Below are positions 1 through 12,060 of a DNA stretch of 64,000 bases, one piece after another. The translations under genes and the position numbers were made by a program. The stretch lies in assembly GCA_963082875.1 (NCBI GenBank), contig OY720102.1:2790001-2854000 (forward strand). Reading direction: 5' to 3'. Origin of the DNA: Corella eumyota. Taxonomy: Eukaryota > Chordata > Ascidiacea > Phlebobranchia > Corellidae. How positions within the stretch are numbered: the stretch's first letter is position 1; each line of letters begins with the position of its first letter. The notes beneath the pieces were generated by a model that was not told the DNA's origin, did not search any database, and was given only the letters and a program-made list of their open reading frames with translations.

Positions 1-1493
1 TTGCAGTAGTTAAATTCTCTTTCGGTGTAAATTCACGCTGAGACTTAACTGTTGTAACAGGTGATACTTGGGTGCTTAAAACAACTGGGTGAGATGTTGA
101 ATTTTGGTCGTTAATAGAATATGGTACCAGCTGAAACAAAGCAGTTTGCTGTTGTTGACCATAGTTTGCCATGTCTGAACCATAAGATGGTGCAAATTGG
201 TTTTTAGAGAGAGATGATTGGTTTTCATGTTGTTGACTGTTAATGTTTTGTGGAAAGTTGAAACCACGTTCTTCGAGCTGACGTTTGGCTTTTGCGATTT
301 CAATTTCTTGTCGCCATTTTGGGTAAAGCTTGGTTATCTCGTCTTCATAATCTTTCTGGAGATATTATTTAAATAAAAATGAACAACAGGAACATCTAAT
401 AATTCCAATAAAAATTGCACAAAAAAATTTCCAAGCTGTAGTATGGTGATAATTCAAGAATTGATACAATTAGCAATTTTCTTAAATTTTTTAGATACTT
501 AAAAAAATAGTTTTATGTGTACCTTTCCATTCAATTACTTTTTTTTTTAATATTTGTGTATTAAATTTTACAAAAAAAACTTTAAAGGTGTAACATAGAT
601 CATTTTTTATAAGATAGACGAAATATTACCCTTATTCTTCTTAGTTTGTTGGTTTGAGATTGAATGTTAGATATTCTGTTTTCCATTTCAGAAAAATCTC
701 GAAGTAATTCCTCATTTCTTATTCTAGCTTTTCTTTCTCTTTCACAAACTTGCTGTTAAGTTTATAAAGGTTTAAAAACTATAGCATGAGAGCAGTGGGG
801 ATCGATCGAAGAAACTCATGCAGTGAAGCCAAGTGTTTTGACCACTTTTTTTATTTTACGCAAAGAATTAACATAAAAACTTGTCAATTTGTGTGGGCTT
901 TTTTGTGTTATTAATTTATTACTGTTATTAATTTATTAAGTCATATTATTTTAAATGCAAAATTCCACATACTTTCCAATAACTTTTTAACTTGAGTAGA
1001 CGGATGGATTGTAATTTTTTATCAGATCGAACCAAATTATAAAATTCTCGTTCTAGTTTTGCACGCTCCTGTTGTCTACAAAAAATTTAGAACTTTTTCA
1101 ATAAATTTTATGTAAAAATCAAAACTTAAACCAACAGCCTTGCTTTAAGCACATTTTATCTATCTATGCAAAAGGCTTGTACTGAGATAATCAGGTAAAA
1201 CAAGAGATGTACAGATGTAACCGAAATGTGATTATTGAGTTTTTTCTAATTTGGTAAAAGAAATATGCATATGCCAAATTTTATAATTTTCCATTATTTT
1301 AAGGAACAAGGTTCTAAGGGCGTTGTGATGACGTTGTGGTACTAACAACAAACAGAAGTAACAGACTGACAGACAGACCTAAGTAAAAGAAATTCCAACT
1401 TACTTTATTTAAAAGTGCAATTTGTACAACTTACATTTTTCCGAGATGTTCCTGGTAGTGAACTTGTTTGTCATAAAACTCTACCTCATTCAT
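1..1493 (-). CDS. kiz: Kizuna-like centrosomal coiled-coil protein, 5' part (exons 1-4, open at left edge)
   Basis: Exons on the minus strand are 1493-1435, 1075-973, 752-630 and 355-1. All have GT/AG borders and matching phases (59, 103, 123 and 355 nt), giving 213 codons with no stop. The start ATG at 1493-1491 opens MNEVEFYDKQVHYQEHLGK. The next ~75 residues are charged coiled coil with the blocks LKLKSYWKQVCERERKARIR and RNEELLRDFSEMENRI. These line up, from memory, with the N-terminus of human kizuna (VKLKKYLKEICESEKKAHTR, then RNQEYLKRFE), including the preceding Y-x-E-x-LG motif. After residue 130 the chain becomes Gln/Ser/Asn-rich, as expected of the poorly conserved remainder. Kizuna is a PLK1 substrate that stabilises pericentriolar material at spindle poles. 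An acceptor-like site lies at 1516-1515, 22 nt before the ATG. The family call is fairly sure for the N-terminal block; the rest is outside the window. Confidence 0.78.
781..846 (-). repeat. SINE fragment in kizuna intron 2
   Basis: Read on the minus strand, this stretch resembles the tRNA-related SINE copies near 46.7 and 49.4 kb: a stretch like 'gtggt..aacacttg' is followed by 'ccccactgctctcatgct'. The B-box part is disturbed and the copy is short and diverged. It lies wholly inside the intron between exons 3 and 2 of the kizuna-like gene. Confidence 0.5.
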
Positions 1494-1902
1494 TTTTATA
1501 TAAATTATCCCTTTCTAAAACAAAAACACTTAGGCCTTTTACACTGTTTATCTTATCAAAACATTCAAATTAAAAGCGAACGGAAACAGGAGCTTAAAAG
1601 TAGTGGCACATTTTTTCCGGCATATATTTAACTGCGGCACCGCCATGAGGTTCTTATTTATTAATTTATAAATTTTAAATTTAATTTAGTAATAACCAGA
1701 ATATTTTCACATGAATTGGTTAAAACTATTTTAAATATGGCACCAAATCATTTAAAAGTGTATAAAATTAACAAGGTACAACTACAAATGCTGTGCTAGC
1801 AGTGAGTTTAAATGTAAAGAAATGGGTAGAAAAAAAACAATTCGTGGGTCCAAAATTAGAAGCCAATTTTCGATTTATCAAGTTTCTCGAAAAGAACCTT
1901 TC
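1494..1902. other. 5' flank of the kizuna-like gene
   Basis: There is no coding signal on either strand. The only notable element is a pyrimidine-rich stretch ending in AG at 1516-1515 (minus strand), directly upstream of the kizuna start codon. It could be a spliced-leader acceptor or the end of a 5'UTR intron. The short plus-strand ORF across 1422-1631 is an antisense shadow. Confidence 0.4.
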
Positions 1903-2035
1903 ACAACTATTGTAACAAATCCGCCATTTAATTGTTTACTGTAACTTGTTATACGTTCCTAGTCACGTGCTTACACCTTTAGTCACGTGAGCACATCTTA
2001 TCTATGTTGTCTGTATCACGTGACTTGGTAATGGG
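1903..2035 (+). repeat. Dispersed repeat R1, copy 1 (CACGTG-rich)
   Basis: About 130 bp beginning near 'ttgtaacaaatccgcc' and ending with 'gtatcacgtgac'. It contains three CACGTG palindromes. A close copy lies at 56202-56330 in the same orientation, and weaker copies at 20944-21064 and 25225-25310. No terminal inverted repeats or target duplications were obvious. Confidence 0.75.
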
Positions 2036-2527
2036 AAAACGGGCAGAGAGAAATTTACGTTACACTACACCTAATGCCAAGCAAATATTTAAAACTAGTA
2101 CAGGTGTAGTACATAAAAGTTGAAGAACCAAAGGTGTAGCTTAGAATGTGTGTTTTCACAATAAAACTAGCAAACCTTAGATTGTGAATATATTGTTGAA
2201 ATAATAACGACAGTATTTTATCCAGGGAAATTGAATTTTAAAGGTAAAAAGAAAATAGAACCGCATATACAAGATAAGTGTTTTTCTCTTGTGCAATAAC
2301 TGCTAACCTATAGTAGAAATATAACATTGGGAGGTTTTTTTACGTTTTAGAAATACCAAATTTTTTTTTAATTTTTGCCAATTGCGTGACATCATTTTTC
2401 TGAAAATATAAAGCGCGTGGTGATTCCTATTAAAAAGGTGAAACGTAAATCATTTATGATGGCATTACAAATTTTTTATCGATTTTTATGTTAAATTACG
2501 TTAATAACATTTTTTTATTTGTTTTTG

Positions 2528-2717
2528 TCTTTTAGCTCTGGTTCGTTAGTACTAAGCCATTGCACCACGTCAAGGTCAACCAGAAAGCAACAGGTTATTT
2601 TACCCAATAGGAAGGCAAACGATGGAATTTAAAAGGTACCTTGGAAAGGTAAGACACCCAAAAAATTTTAACCAAAAACCTTTAATTTAGTAATCAGCCA
2701 ATTTTTCCCTAAACCCC
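2528..2717. repeat. Dispersed repeat R2, copy 1
   Basis: About 190 bp starting near 'tcttttagctctggttcg' that recurs in the same orientation at 14703-14905. The two copies share the blocks 'attgcaccacgtcaaggtca' and 'agcaacaggttattttacc'. It gives no meaningful ORF and is probably an unclassified short mobile or duplicated element. The orientation of the element itself is unknown. Confidence 0.75.
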
Positions 2718-4703
2718 AATTTTAACTAAGTTCGAGGGTGCGCGCGACTAATTTCTAAAGCTCGGTATAGTGGAAACTGTTTTGCTCTTACGGTTCTAAA
2801 CCGTTTATTTAAATCTGACTGTTTTTTAGCTAAAATATAAAGAGTCCAAGAGAATCGTCAAAACGAGTTAAGAGCCTGTAAAAAATGATTAGGTGTTAGT
2901 TTATAGCCTATAAATATATATAATTAGAACCTGTAAAAAATAAAAATGGTTAGAGAAAAATTGTAAGAGAGATGGCAACGGACCATATTTGTTGATAATA
3001 CTTACTATATATATGATTCCAGATCTTCTTTCACCAGAACGAAAGAAGAAAACTATACCGAGCAAACTGACAACTAATTATCCTTTTTACTTCAGACAAT
3101 GTTAATAACTTTGTGGTTAACCCAACACCAACAAAGTTAAAACATTTTTTTTAAATGTACAATTGTTAAATTTTAACGCGTTTTTAATTTTTGTTTAGGC
3201 CTGATACAAATACAATAAAGAATTGGGAGAAGAGAAAAATATTTTGGTTTTAGGTTCTAGGTTTAAAATAAGTTATATTAACCCTAAATTATTACAAATT
3301 AAGCTAAAACTTAATACCTACTCAAAATTACATGAAATTCTAATTTTTTAGGTCCCGAGTTGTTAACAAAATTATAAATTTTTAATATAAATTATTCTTT
3401 TTTTTTAACTTTATATTATACTTTTTTTTTAACTTTATATTAAGAGATGGCATTTAATAAATAATTACGATATGACATTACACTAATAATAAACATGACA
3501 GAAAATGGGACAGAATTTTGTTCAAGTTTTAGAATTTATATATTTTTACTCAACTCTTAATTATGTTCCATCCACGTCCAAGTTCCTCCTACCCTGCGAA
3601 GTTAAATTTCCATTTTCACAAGCTGATACCTTACAATTCTGCAGACTAAGCATGGCGCTAAATACTACCCACGAGTAAAACGCACCATGCTCACTAAGGA
3701 AGAAAATAATTGATAGAAAGTAGAAAACCGGGGTTTATAGATGCCGGTATTTAGTTAGCGCGAAACTTTAAATATAATTAACTCTGCACCCCCAAGCGTG
3801 TTGCTTCTTTAGTTAAAGTTTAGTCCCTAGCTATTGAGGATAATCCTCCACATTATCTAATTGTTCGATGCGTTTTTACCCTATCAGATGAGCTTTGCGT
3901 TGTTTATGTTGAAAAAGTAATTATGATATGCCACGAAATACAACAGTAATAAAAAATAAATGTGAAACAAATATACAACATGGGACAATCCGGACGACCA
4001 TTTGGCGATACGTGGTTCTGCTGACCATAAGGGCCAAAACACAGACTAGTACTGGCACATGGGACACTAAGGGGACCTAACAGTAATGGTAATGTGACAA
4101 TGGCCGCCGGGAACGCATCAGCTCATTGACTGTTCGATCCCAAACTTCGACCGACCCACGAAGCGAAATGGGTAAATCTAGGTTTGGGACAGTCCGCAAA
4201 ATAAAAATACACTGGGAGAAGAGAAAGATATTGCATACAATTCTGTCTAATTCTGATACTTCAAAACCTCAAATTTTATGATTAAATTCAAAAAATCTAA
4301 ATCTTAATCTCAATGTCCATTCTTTTTCAGATCAATTATGAATGACCTTATCCTACGTCACATTGACCATACGTGACGTCACAATTGTTGAATCCAAAAA
4401 TCATCGATCGTCATAGTGGTTGAATCCAAACTCTTCATTTTTAAACAATAGAAAATCGGATATAGGACTAATAGGAACCAAGATTGAAAGAAGCCACGTC
4501 ACTTTTTGAATATCTAAACGTAAAAAAGGTATTAAAAATGTGCTGAAGTATTTATACATCAAGTTAAAAGTTACATAAAGCTAAATAGATACAAAACAAA
4601 CTTTAAGACAGTTGGGTTACATCATATATAAAAAAAAATCGTCATTTGGAAGAGCTTTCACAATTTTACAATTAGTTTAATTATCGAATTTTAAATAATT
4701 TAC
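2718..4703. other. AT-rich intergenic stretch
   Basis: No exon model could be supported. At 4030-4200 a more G+C-rich block contains 'ctgttcgatccc', which resembles a tRNA B-box, but no A-box or cloverleaf could be drawn. The phrase 'gggagaagagaaa' occurs near both 3225 and 4215, suggesting another small dispersed repeat. A CRE-type octamer TGACGTCA lies near 4375. Confidence 0.35.
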
Positions 4704-5040
4704 CTTCAACATAGGGAGAAAGAACATTTACAGTTCCCATTCCGGCTCTAATCTTATCAGTTGTGACGTATTTAGCGATGACGTCACTCGCAGGTGATAA
4801 GATGAACATAAAAGTGATGTTGACTTATCACTGTAACAAACAAAAATTAATTAATTACTTAAAAAATAATTAAAAGACAATAATTATTTAAACCATAAAT
4901 TAAAATTATAAATGGTTAAAATAAACGCAATCACCTTTTATCAATTAGGAACTGGCGGTATGAGTGGCGTCATTTGTAGGCTATAATGACGTCACTTAAG
5001 CACGATAAGTTTATAAGATCGTTTAGGGTGGAAAAATTTG
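4704..5040 (-). repeat. Local duplication, copy 1 (exon-like blocks B1 and A1)
   Basis: This copy pairs with 5526-5905 at an offset of about 820-880 bp. Block B1 (minus 4830-4704) has a TTACAG acceptor and a gtaaat donor. After a few bases it reads openly as FMFILSPASDVI and VTTDKIRAGMGT. Block A1 ends at a donor at 4935 and contains an inverted repeat built around TGACGTCA, but has stops in all three frames. It is probably untranslated if transcribed. Confidence 0.6.
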
Positions 5041-5189
5041 ATCTAACAAATAAATTAAAAAATTAAATATTTTATCCAAATCTTTATAATTATACCTATC
5101 GTTATACAAATTGGTTAGGAATATATCCCTTATTGATTATAGCTATTATAAAAATATAATCACTTTCAAAATATGTTAGAAGTAAATAC

Positions 5190-5293
5190 CTTTTCACTTC
5201 TTTTAGTGCTGCTTTTCATTTGCAAAAAATTATCGGTATTTGCAAAACAATAGCGTAAAATATATCCATATGGGGTAAATCCTCCTCGGGTTT
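5190..5293 (-). other. Exon-like block C
   Basis: 104 nt with an AG acceptor and a gtattt donor on the minus strand. One frame is open throughout (TRGGFTPYGYILRYCFANTD, then about 14 more residues). The other two frames contain stops. It lies between the two copies of the local A-B duplication and has no copy of its own in the window. No family was recognised. Confidence 0.25.
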
Positions 5294-5525
5294 CTAATGA
5301 AAAAACATAATATTAATAAAAATTTTTAATTAAAACTGTTACATTATTAAATTTAAGTTTAAGGCTATAAACGCATAAAACTATATTTCACATTCCTGTA
5401 TACATGTTACGTACAATTACGTCATATATGTATGCTCATACGTCATGAACAAAATTTAATTACGTCATAACTTGATAACAAACACAATAGCAATATTTTT
5501 ATTTAATTAAAGTTTAGTAATTTAC

Positions 5526-5905
5526 CTTCGGCATAAAGCGGACGGGCGTTCCAGTTCCTATTCCGGCTCTAATCTCATCAGTTGTGACGTAGATGATGTC
5601 ACTTGCTGGTGATAAGATGAACATAAAAGTGACGTTGACTTATCACTGCAACAAAAAATTAAATTTAGTAAAAATAATCAAAAGACACTAATTATATATA
5701 TACAATAACAAAACATAATTTAAAAAACAAGAAATAAAATATTATTTAATTATTTTTAAATGCATACCTTTAAAATTATGATAATGATAATTGTATAAAG
5801 TTAAGTATTTACCTTTTATTAATCAGGAACTGGTGTTATGAGTGACGTCATTTAGGCTGTAATGACGCCACTAATGCACGATAAGTTTTAAAGACCATTG
5901 GGCTA
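5526..5905 (-). repeat. Local duplication, copy 2 (exon-like blocks B2 and A2)
   Basis: Block B2 (minus 5645-5526) has a TTGCAG acceptor and a gtaaat donor. It reads as FMFILSPASDII and VTTDEIRAGIGT in the same frame as B1. The substitutions between the copies leave this frame open in both. Block A2 ends at a donor at 5813 and is stop-containing like A1. The intergenic parts are more diverged than the blocks. Confidence 0.6.
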
Positions 5906-6884
5906 TAGTCAATCTAAAAAAATAAAATAAAGTCCTTAAAATACATTTAAACTAGAACAGAGTTGTATTTTAGTATTACAAACAAATATATCTAGTTAAA
6001 GTACTGTAAGGAAAATAATTTTAATCAAATACCTTTAAACTTATTTTGGTGCACTTTCACACTTTCTCAACAACAAGGCGTTCACGCTGTCGAATTGATG
6101 ACGTCAAAAACTTGTGATTGTTTGATTGATGACGTTGCATAATAACTGGTGACGTCTCATGACGTAGGGTCTTGAGAATGCTCAAACTCCAGCGACAAAG
6201 AAGAGAACAAATCAGAGATTCGTAAAATAGAAAGCGACGGATTTGTCGTCAATTAATTTATTTGCTTTCAACTAAATTTTGTTTTACAAATAAACTAATA
6301 TATTAAAAAATCGAAATAACTTGGCTTTTAAATATAAAAAAAGTTGGTCAAAATGAACTGAGATAATATATAAAAATAAAATTCACTCAAAAAACAAAAA
6401 AAAACATGCAACATGCAGCATACATGCAAAAAAAATAAAATATAACATGCAAAAAAATATAAATTCTCAGTTCATTCTGGCAATTTTTTTTACATTAAAA
6501 AACCAACCTATAACGTTTCTTAATACACCAGCTTACCAATAAAACTAAATTTATGTCTACACACAAAAAATTAACCAACTTGAAATCACCATGACGTCAT
6601 GGTATACGTTACAATCCACGTCACAAATAACCAACCATCCCCCCACTCCGCCAACTCTCGTCGAAACATTGTCTACAAAAAAAAAAATTATTTTAAAAAC
6701 ATATTCAAAAATGTTTTAAATTATTTTTATATATTTTTGAGGTGATTAACAGCTATATGTTACAAAATATAGAAAAAATAAGCTTTTAAACTAACCCAAG
6801 GTTTAAACATTTAATAACGAATCAAAAATATTCTAAACAAAACATAAATTTATCAAACATTTTTAAAATTAATTTTACCTTATT

Positions 6885-7290
6885 TGGCGTAAGATCGACC
6901 TTTAAGACCTTTGATGTTGAAATTGATTTTGATTTCCACTTCTAAATGAAGTTGTGCTTTCTTGTCTGTTGTATGACGTCATAAAATTTAAATTGTCTAT
7001 AAATTCTTGAACTTTTTTCTTCTAGATGGTTTGTACTTCAGTATGACGTAATAATAACTATACTCTTCTGATTGTGTTGTAAAATTGTCGCAAAAATCAT
7101 TGAAAACTGACGATGAAACTTGATATGAACTGAGCATAGATTTTAACAACCTTCTACCACGTGGTCGAGACAAAAAAGAATCACGAGTTTAAGTTTCTAG
7201 AATTTCTTGCGCTTCTTGCAAACCCGGGGCCGAAAATTGCAAATTCCGGCGTAAATTTAATCAGCGCGCGCGCCTCTCTCGTTTAGGTTA
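6885..7290 (-). other. Possible first exon and promoter patch
   Basis: On the minus strand a G+C-rich patch (7200-7285, with GCGCGCGC and CCCGGG) is followed by a region ending at a donor (gtaaaa) near 6890. It contains two short ORFs: 48 codons starting MLSSYQVSSS, and about 26 codons starting MTSYNRQEST. Neither is recognised. It could be an alternative start of the minus-strand unit or simply non-coding. Confidence 0.25.
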
Positions 7291-7554
7291 AATCAGTGGA
7301 ATGTTTTTCTAGAAGAGAATTTACAATTTGGTTTATAGGCATTTACGCTTTAATTAAAATCTTTTTTACTTTTTATAAAACCTTAGGTTTTTACGATAAA
7401 GATATATGTAAATTTTTAGAATATCTATTTTTTTGATATTTTTTTTTCATATAAAAAATTACGTAAGCCGAAAGTAAATAAGCATAAAGTGTTACATAAA
7501 GTAAAACAAAATTGTGTTAACATACGTGCCTCCTCATTTTAATAAGTAGGTCGG

Positions 7555-10500
7555 TTGCAAAATAAATTTGTTAGATTGGAACTTTAAACATTATTTTAAT
7601 ATTGCTAGACAACAAACTATGATATGTCAAAATTTAAAATTTTTAAACAGTTAAAGATGTTGGGCAAAAAATATATTTGTCATTAGTTTAATTAAAATAC
7701 AAATTATCATTGAATTTTTATTAAACATTGTCACTTTATTTTCTTACTACAATGTCAGTGGGTTCCATCTTTGTCTTTCTTGCAACATCGTCGATGCATT
7801 TTACGTTGTCCCGTTGTTTTCCCCTTTACTTTTCCCATCAACTGTAAGATTAAGAAAGATTTTAAACTTGATCTATTTTTGAAAAAACAATTTTTTATTA
7901 ATCTTGAAATTTACAATATTTTTAAACTGGGTCACAAAATTAAGATTTGACAAAATAAGTTTTAAGGTATAAAAGTTTAATTATGAGGGACAAATAATTA
8001 AGGCATTGTTGTAAGACTTATTTGGGACATTAGTTTAATTATATCTCAATAGTTTGTGAATATGACCAATTATGTTTCTAAAAATGTACTAACGAGAAAA
8101 AAAACTATCTATTAGCTTAATGACATAATAATATGTTGTTGGACCAGTTGATTTTGTACCTAAATAAAAAAGAAATTTGTTAGATTGAAATTTTAAACAT
8201 TATTTTAAATAATTGCTAGGCAACAAACTATGATATGTCAAAAATTTAAATTTTCAGACAGTTTAAGATGTTGGACAACACATTTTAATAGTTCTTCGTT
8301 TAATTGATTTACAGTTTATCATTTAATTTTTATTAAACACTTGTCACTTTTTATTCTAACGACAATGCAGTGTCTTCCATCTTTGTCTTTCTTGCACCAT
8401 CCCTCATGAACTTTCTTTGTCCCGCTGATTTTTTCCTAACGTCTCTCCATCTTCTGTAAGATTCAGAAAGCTTTTAATCTAGATCTATTTTAAAAAACAA
8501 TTTTTCATTAATCTTACATTTAACAATGTTTTAAAATAGGGTCACAGAATTAAGATATGACAAAATAAGTTTTAAGGTATAAAAGTTTCTTTATGTAGGG
8601 ACTAATAATTATGGCAATATTGTAAAACTTATTTGGGACATAGTTAGTTTAATTATCAATCAATAGTTTATGAATATGACCAATTTTGATTCCAAAAATG
8701 TTACGTATTAAAGAAAAAAACTTTCTATTAGTTTAATGAGAGAATAATATGTTGTTGGACCAGTTGATTTTGTACCTAAATAAAACATAAATTTGTTAGA
8801 TTGGAATTTTGAACATTATTTAAATAATTGCTAGGCAACAAACTATGATATGTCAAAAATTTAAATTTTTAGACAGTTTTAAATGTTGGGCAAGAAATTG
8901 TAATAGTTCTTCGTTTAATTAAATTACAGTTTATAATTTAAATTTTATTAAACATTGTCACTTTTTATTCTTACGACAATGCAGTATCTTCCATCTTTGT
9001 CTTTCTTGCAACATCTTTCATGAACATTTTGTTGTCCCTTTATTTTTTCTTTTACTTCCCGCATCATCTGTAAGATTCAGAAAGCTTTTAAACTTGATCT
9101 ATTTTTGAAAATAATTTTTTATTAATCTTGAAATTAACAATATTTTAACATAGTGTCACAGTATTAAGATATGACAAAATAAGTTATAAGGTATAAAAGT
9201 TTATTTATGTAGGGACAAATAATTATGGCAATATTGTAAAACTTATCTTGGGCATAGTTAGTTTAACTATAACTCAATAGTTTATAAATATGACCAATTA
9301 TGTTTCTAAAAATGTTACGTAACGAGAAAAAAAATTTTCTATTAGTTTAAAGACATAATAATATGTTGTTGGACCAGTTGATTTTGTACCTAAATAAAAA
9401 ATAAATTTGTTAGATTGGAATTTTAAAGATTATTTTAAATATTGCTGGGCAACAAACTATGATATGTCAAAAATTTAAATTTTTAGACAGTTTAAGATGA
9501 TGGGCAAAAATTTCAATAGTTCTTCGTTTAATTAAATTACAGTTTATCGTTTAATTTTTATTAAACATTGTCATTTTTTATTCTTACGACAATGCAATGT
9601 CTTCCATCTTTGTCTTTCTTGCATCATCCTTCATGAACTTTTTTTGTCCCGCTGATTTCCTTCGTACGTCTTTCCATCCTCTGTAAGATTCAGAAAGCTT
9701 TTAAACTTGGTTTATTTTAAAAAACAATTTTTCATTAATCTTACATTTAACAATGTTTTAAAATAGGGTCGGGGAATTAAGATATGACAAAATAAGTTTT
9801 AAGGTATAAAAGTTTGATTAGGGACAAATAATTATGGCATTATTGTAAAACTTACTTGGGACATTATTTTAATTATATCTCAATAGTTTGTGAATATGAC
9901 CAATTATGTTTCTAAAAATGTTACGTAATAAAGAAAAAAAACTTTCTAGTAGTTTAATGACATAATAATATGTTGTTGGACCAGTTGATTTTGTACCTAA
10001 ATAAAAAATAAATTTATTAAATTGGAATTTTAAACATTATTTTAAATATTGCTAGGCAACAAACTATGATATGTCAAAAATTTAAATTTTCAGACAGTTT
10101 TAAGATGTTGGGCAAAAAATTTAATAAATCATTAGTTTACTTAAAATGCAGTTAATTTTTTTCAATTTTTATGAAACATTGTCACTTTACATTCTTTCCA
10201 CAATGTCAGTGGGTTCCATCTTTGTCTTTCTTGCAACATCTTTTATGAACTTTTCATTGTCCCGTAGTTTTCCGCTTTACTTCTCCCATCTTCTGTAAGA
10301 TTCAGAAAGCTTTTAAACTTGATCTAATTTTGAAAACAATTTTTTATTAATCTTAGATTTTACAATGTTTTAAAATAGGGTCACAGAATTAAGATATGAC
10401 AAAAGTTTTAAGCTATAAAAGTTTGATTATTTAGGGACAAATAATTATGGCAATATTGTAAGACTTATTTGGGACATAATTAGTTTAATTATCACTCAAT

Positions 10501-12060
10501 AGTTTATAAATATGACCAATTTTGATTCTAAAAATGTTACGTAATAAAGAAAAAAAACTTTCTAGTAGTTTAATGACATAATAATATGTTGTTGGACCAG
10601 TTGATTTTGTACCTAAATAAAAAAAGAATTTATTAAATTGGAATTTTAAACATTATTTTAAATATTGCTAGGCAACAAACTATGATATGTCAAAAATTTA
10701 AATTTTTAGACAGTTTAAGATGTTGGGCAAAAAATGTAATAAATCATTAGTTTAATTAAAATGCAGTTAATTTTTTTCAATTTTTATAAAACATTGTCAC
10801 TTTACATTCTTTCCACAATGTCAGTGGGTTCCATCTTTGTGTTTCTTGCAACATCTTTTATGAACTTTTCGTTGTCCTGTTGTTTTCCCCTTTACTTCTC
10901 CCATCTTCTGTAAGATTCAGAAAGCTTTTAAACTTGATCTATTTTAAAAAACAATTTTTCATTAATCTTAGATTTATTTTACAATGTTTTAAAATAGGGT
11001 CAGAGAATTAAGATATGACAAAATAAGTTTTAGTGTATAAAAATTTGTTTAAGTAGGGACAAATAATTATGGCATTATTGTAAAACTTATTTGGGACATA
11101 GTTAGTTTAACAATGTTTTAAAATAGGGTTAGAAAATTAAGATATGACAAAATAAGTTTTAAGGTATAAAAATTTGTTTAAGTAGGGACAAATAATTATG
11201 GCATTATTGTAAAACTTATTTGGGACATAGTTATTTTAATTTTAACTCAATAGTTTATAAATATGACCAATCATGTTTCTAAAAATGTTAGGTAACGAGA
11301 AAAAAACTTTCTATTAGTTTAATGACATAATAATATGTTGTTGGAGCAGTTGATTTTGTACCTAAATAAAAAATAAATTTGTTAGATTGAAATTTTAAAC
11401 ATTTTTTAAATATTGCTAGGCAACAAACTATGATATGTCAAAAATTTAAATTTTTAGACAGTTTAAGATGTTGGACAAAACATTTTAATAGTTCTTCGTT
11501 TAATTGATTTACAGTTTATCATTTAATTTTTATTAAACACTTGTCACTTTTTATTCTAACGACAATGCAATGTCTTCCATCTTTGTCTTTCTTGCATCAT
11601 CCTTCATGAATTTTTTTTGTCCCACTGATTTTTTCCTAACGTCTTTCCATCCTCTGTAAGATTCAGAAATCTTTTAAACTTGATCTATTTAAAAAAGCAA
11701 TTTTTCATTAATCTTAGATTTTACAATGTTTTAAAATAGGGTCAAAGAATTAAGATATGACAAAATAAGTTTTAAGGTATAAAAGTTTGATTTATGTAAG
11801 GACAAATAATTATGGCACTATTGTTAGACTTGGATGGTTAAAGAGTTGTAGTTTAATAAGTTAAATATTTGGCAGCTTAATCTTGAAATTAACAGTATTT
11901 TAAAACTGGGTGAGAGAATTATGATATGACAAAATAAGTTGTAAGGTATAAAAGTTATGTAGGGACAAACAGTTATGACATTGTTGTAAGACTTAGCTAG
12001 GACATAAATAGTAAAAGAGTTACGATTTATTAAGTTTAATATTTGGCAGCTTAGAGCCAT
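7555..12060 (-). repeat. Tandem array of seven ~612-bp units with exon-like cassettes
   Basis: The phrase 'ttggaccagttgattttg' (or close variants) recurs near 8140, 8750, 9363, 9973, 10586 and 11336, and every other part of the unit recurs in register. In each unit the minus strand shows a polypyrimidine-TTACAG acceptor (7841, 8453, 9067, 9680, 10292, 10917, 11653) followed by a ~93-nt block. That block reads in one frame around CCKKDKDG. Units 1, 3 and 4 also keep a GTAAGA donor; in units 2 and 7 it is gttaga and in 5 and 6 it is changed. Unit 3 (9067-8975) is fully open, 31 codons starting MM. The other units have one stop or more. Two unit subtypes are visible ('gggttccatc' and 'tcttccatc'). 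Unit 6 is longer through an internal duplication. Spacing of the acceptors is 612, 614, 613, 612, 625 and 736 bp. Confidence 0.9.
10975..11240. repeat. Internal duplication inside array unit 6
   Basis: About 130 bp starting 'acaatgttttaaaatagggt' occurs twice in direct succession (near 10981 and 11109). Both copies contain 'gacaaaataagtttta' and 'agtagggacaaataattatg'. This explains why the unit is longer than its neighbours. It is a secondary tandem duplication, younger than the array. Confidence 0.85.

Noticed and set aside
4050-4200. Possible tRNA or SINE around 'ctgttcgatccc'
   Set aside because: Only a B-box-like word; no second copy in the window and no stem structure.
7555-12060. CRISPR-like array
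   Set aside because: The unit is ~612 bp and repeats throughout; there are no short repeats separated by unique spacers, and the genome is eukaryotic.
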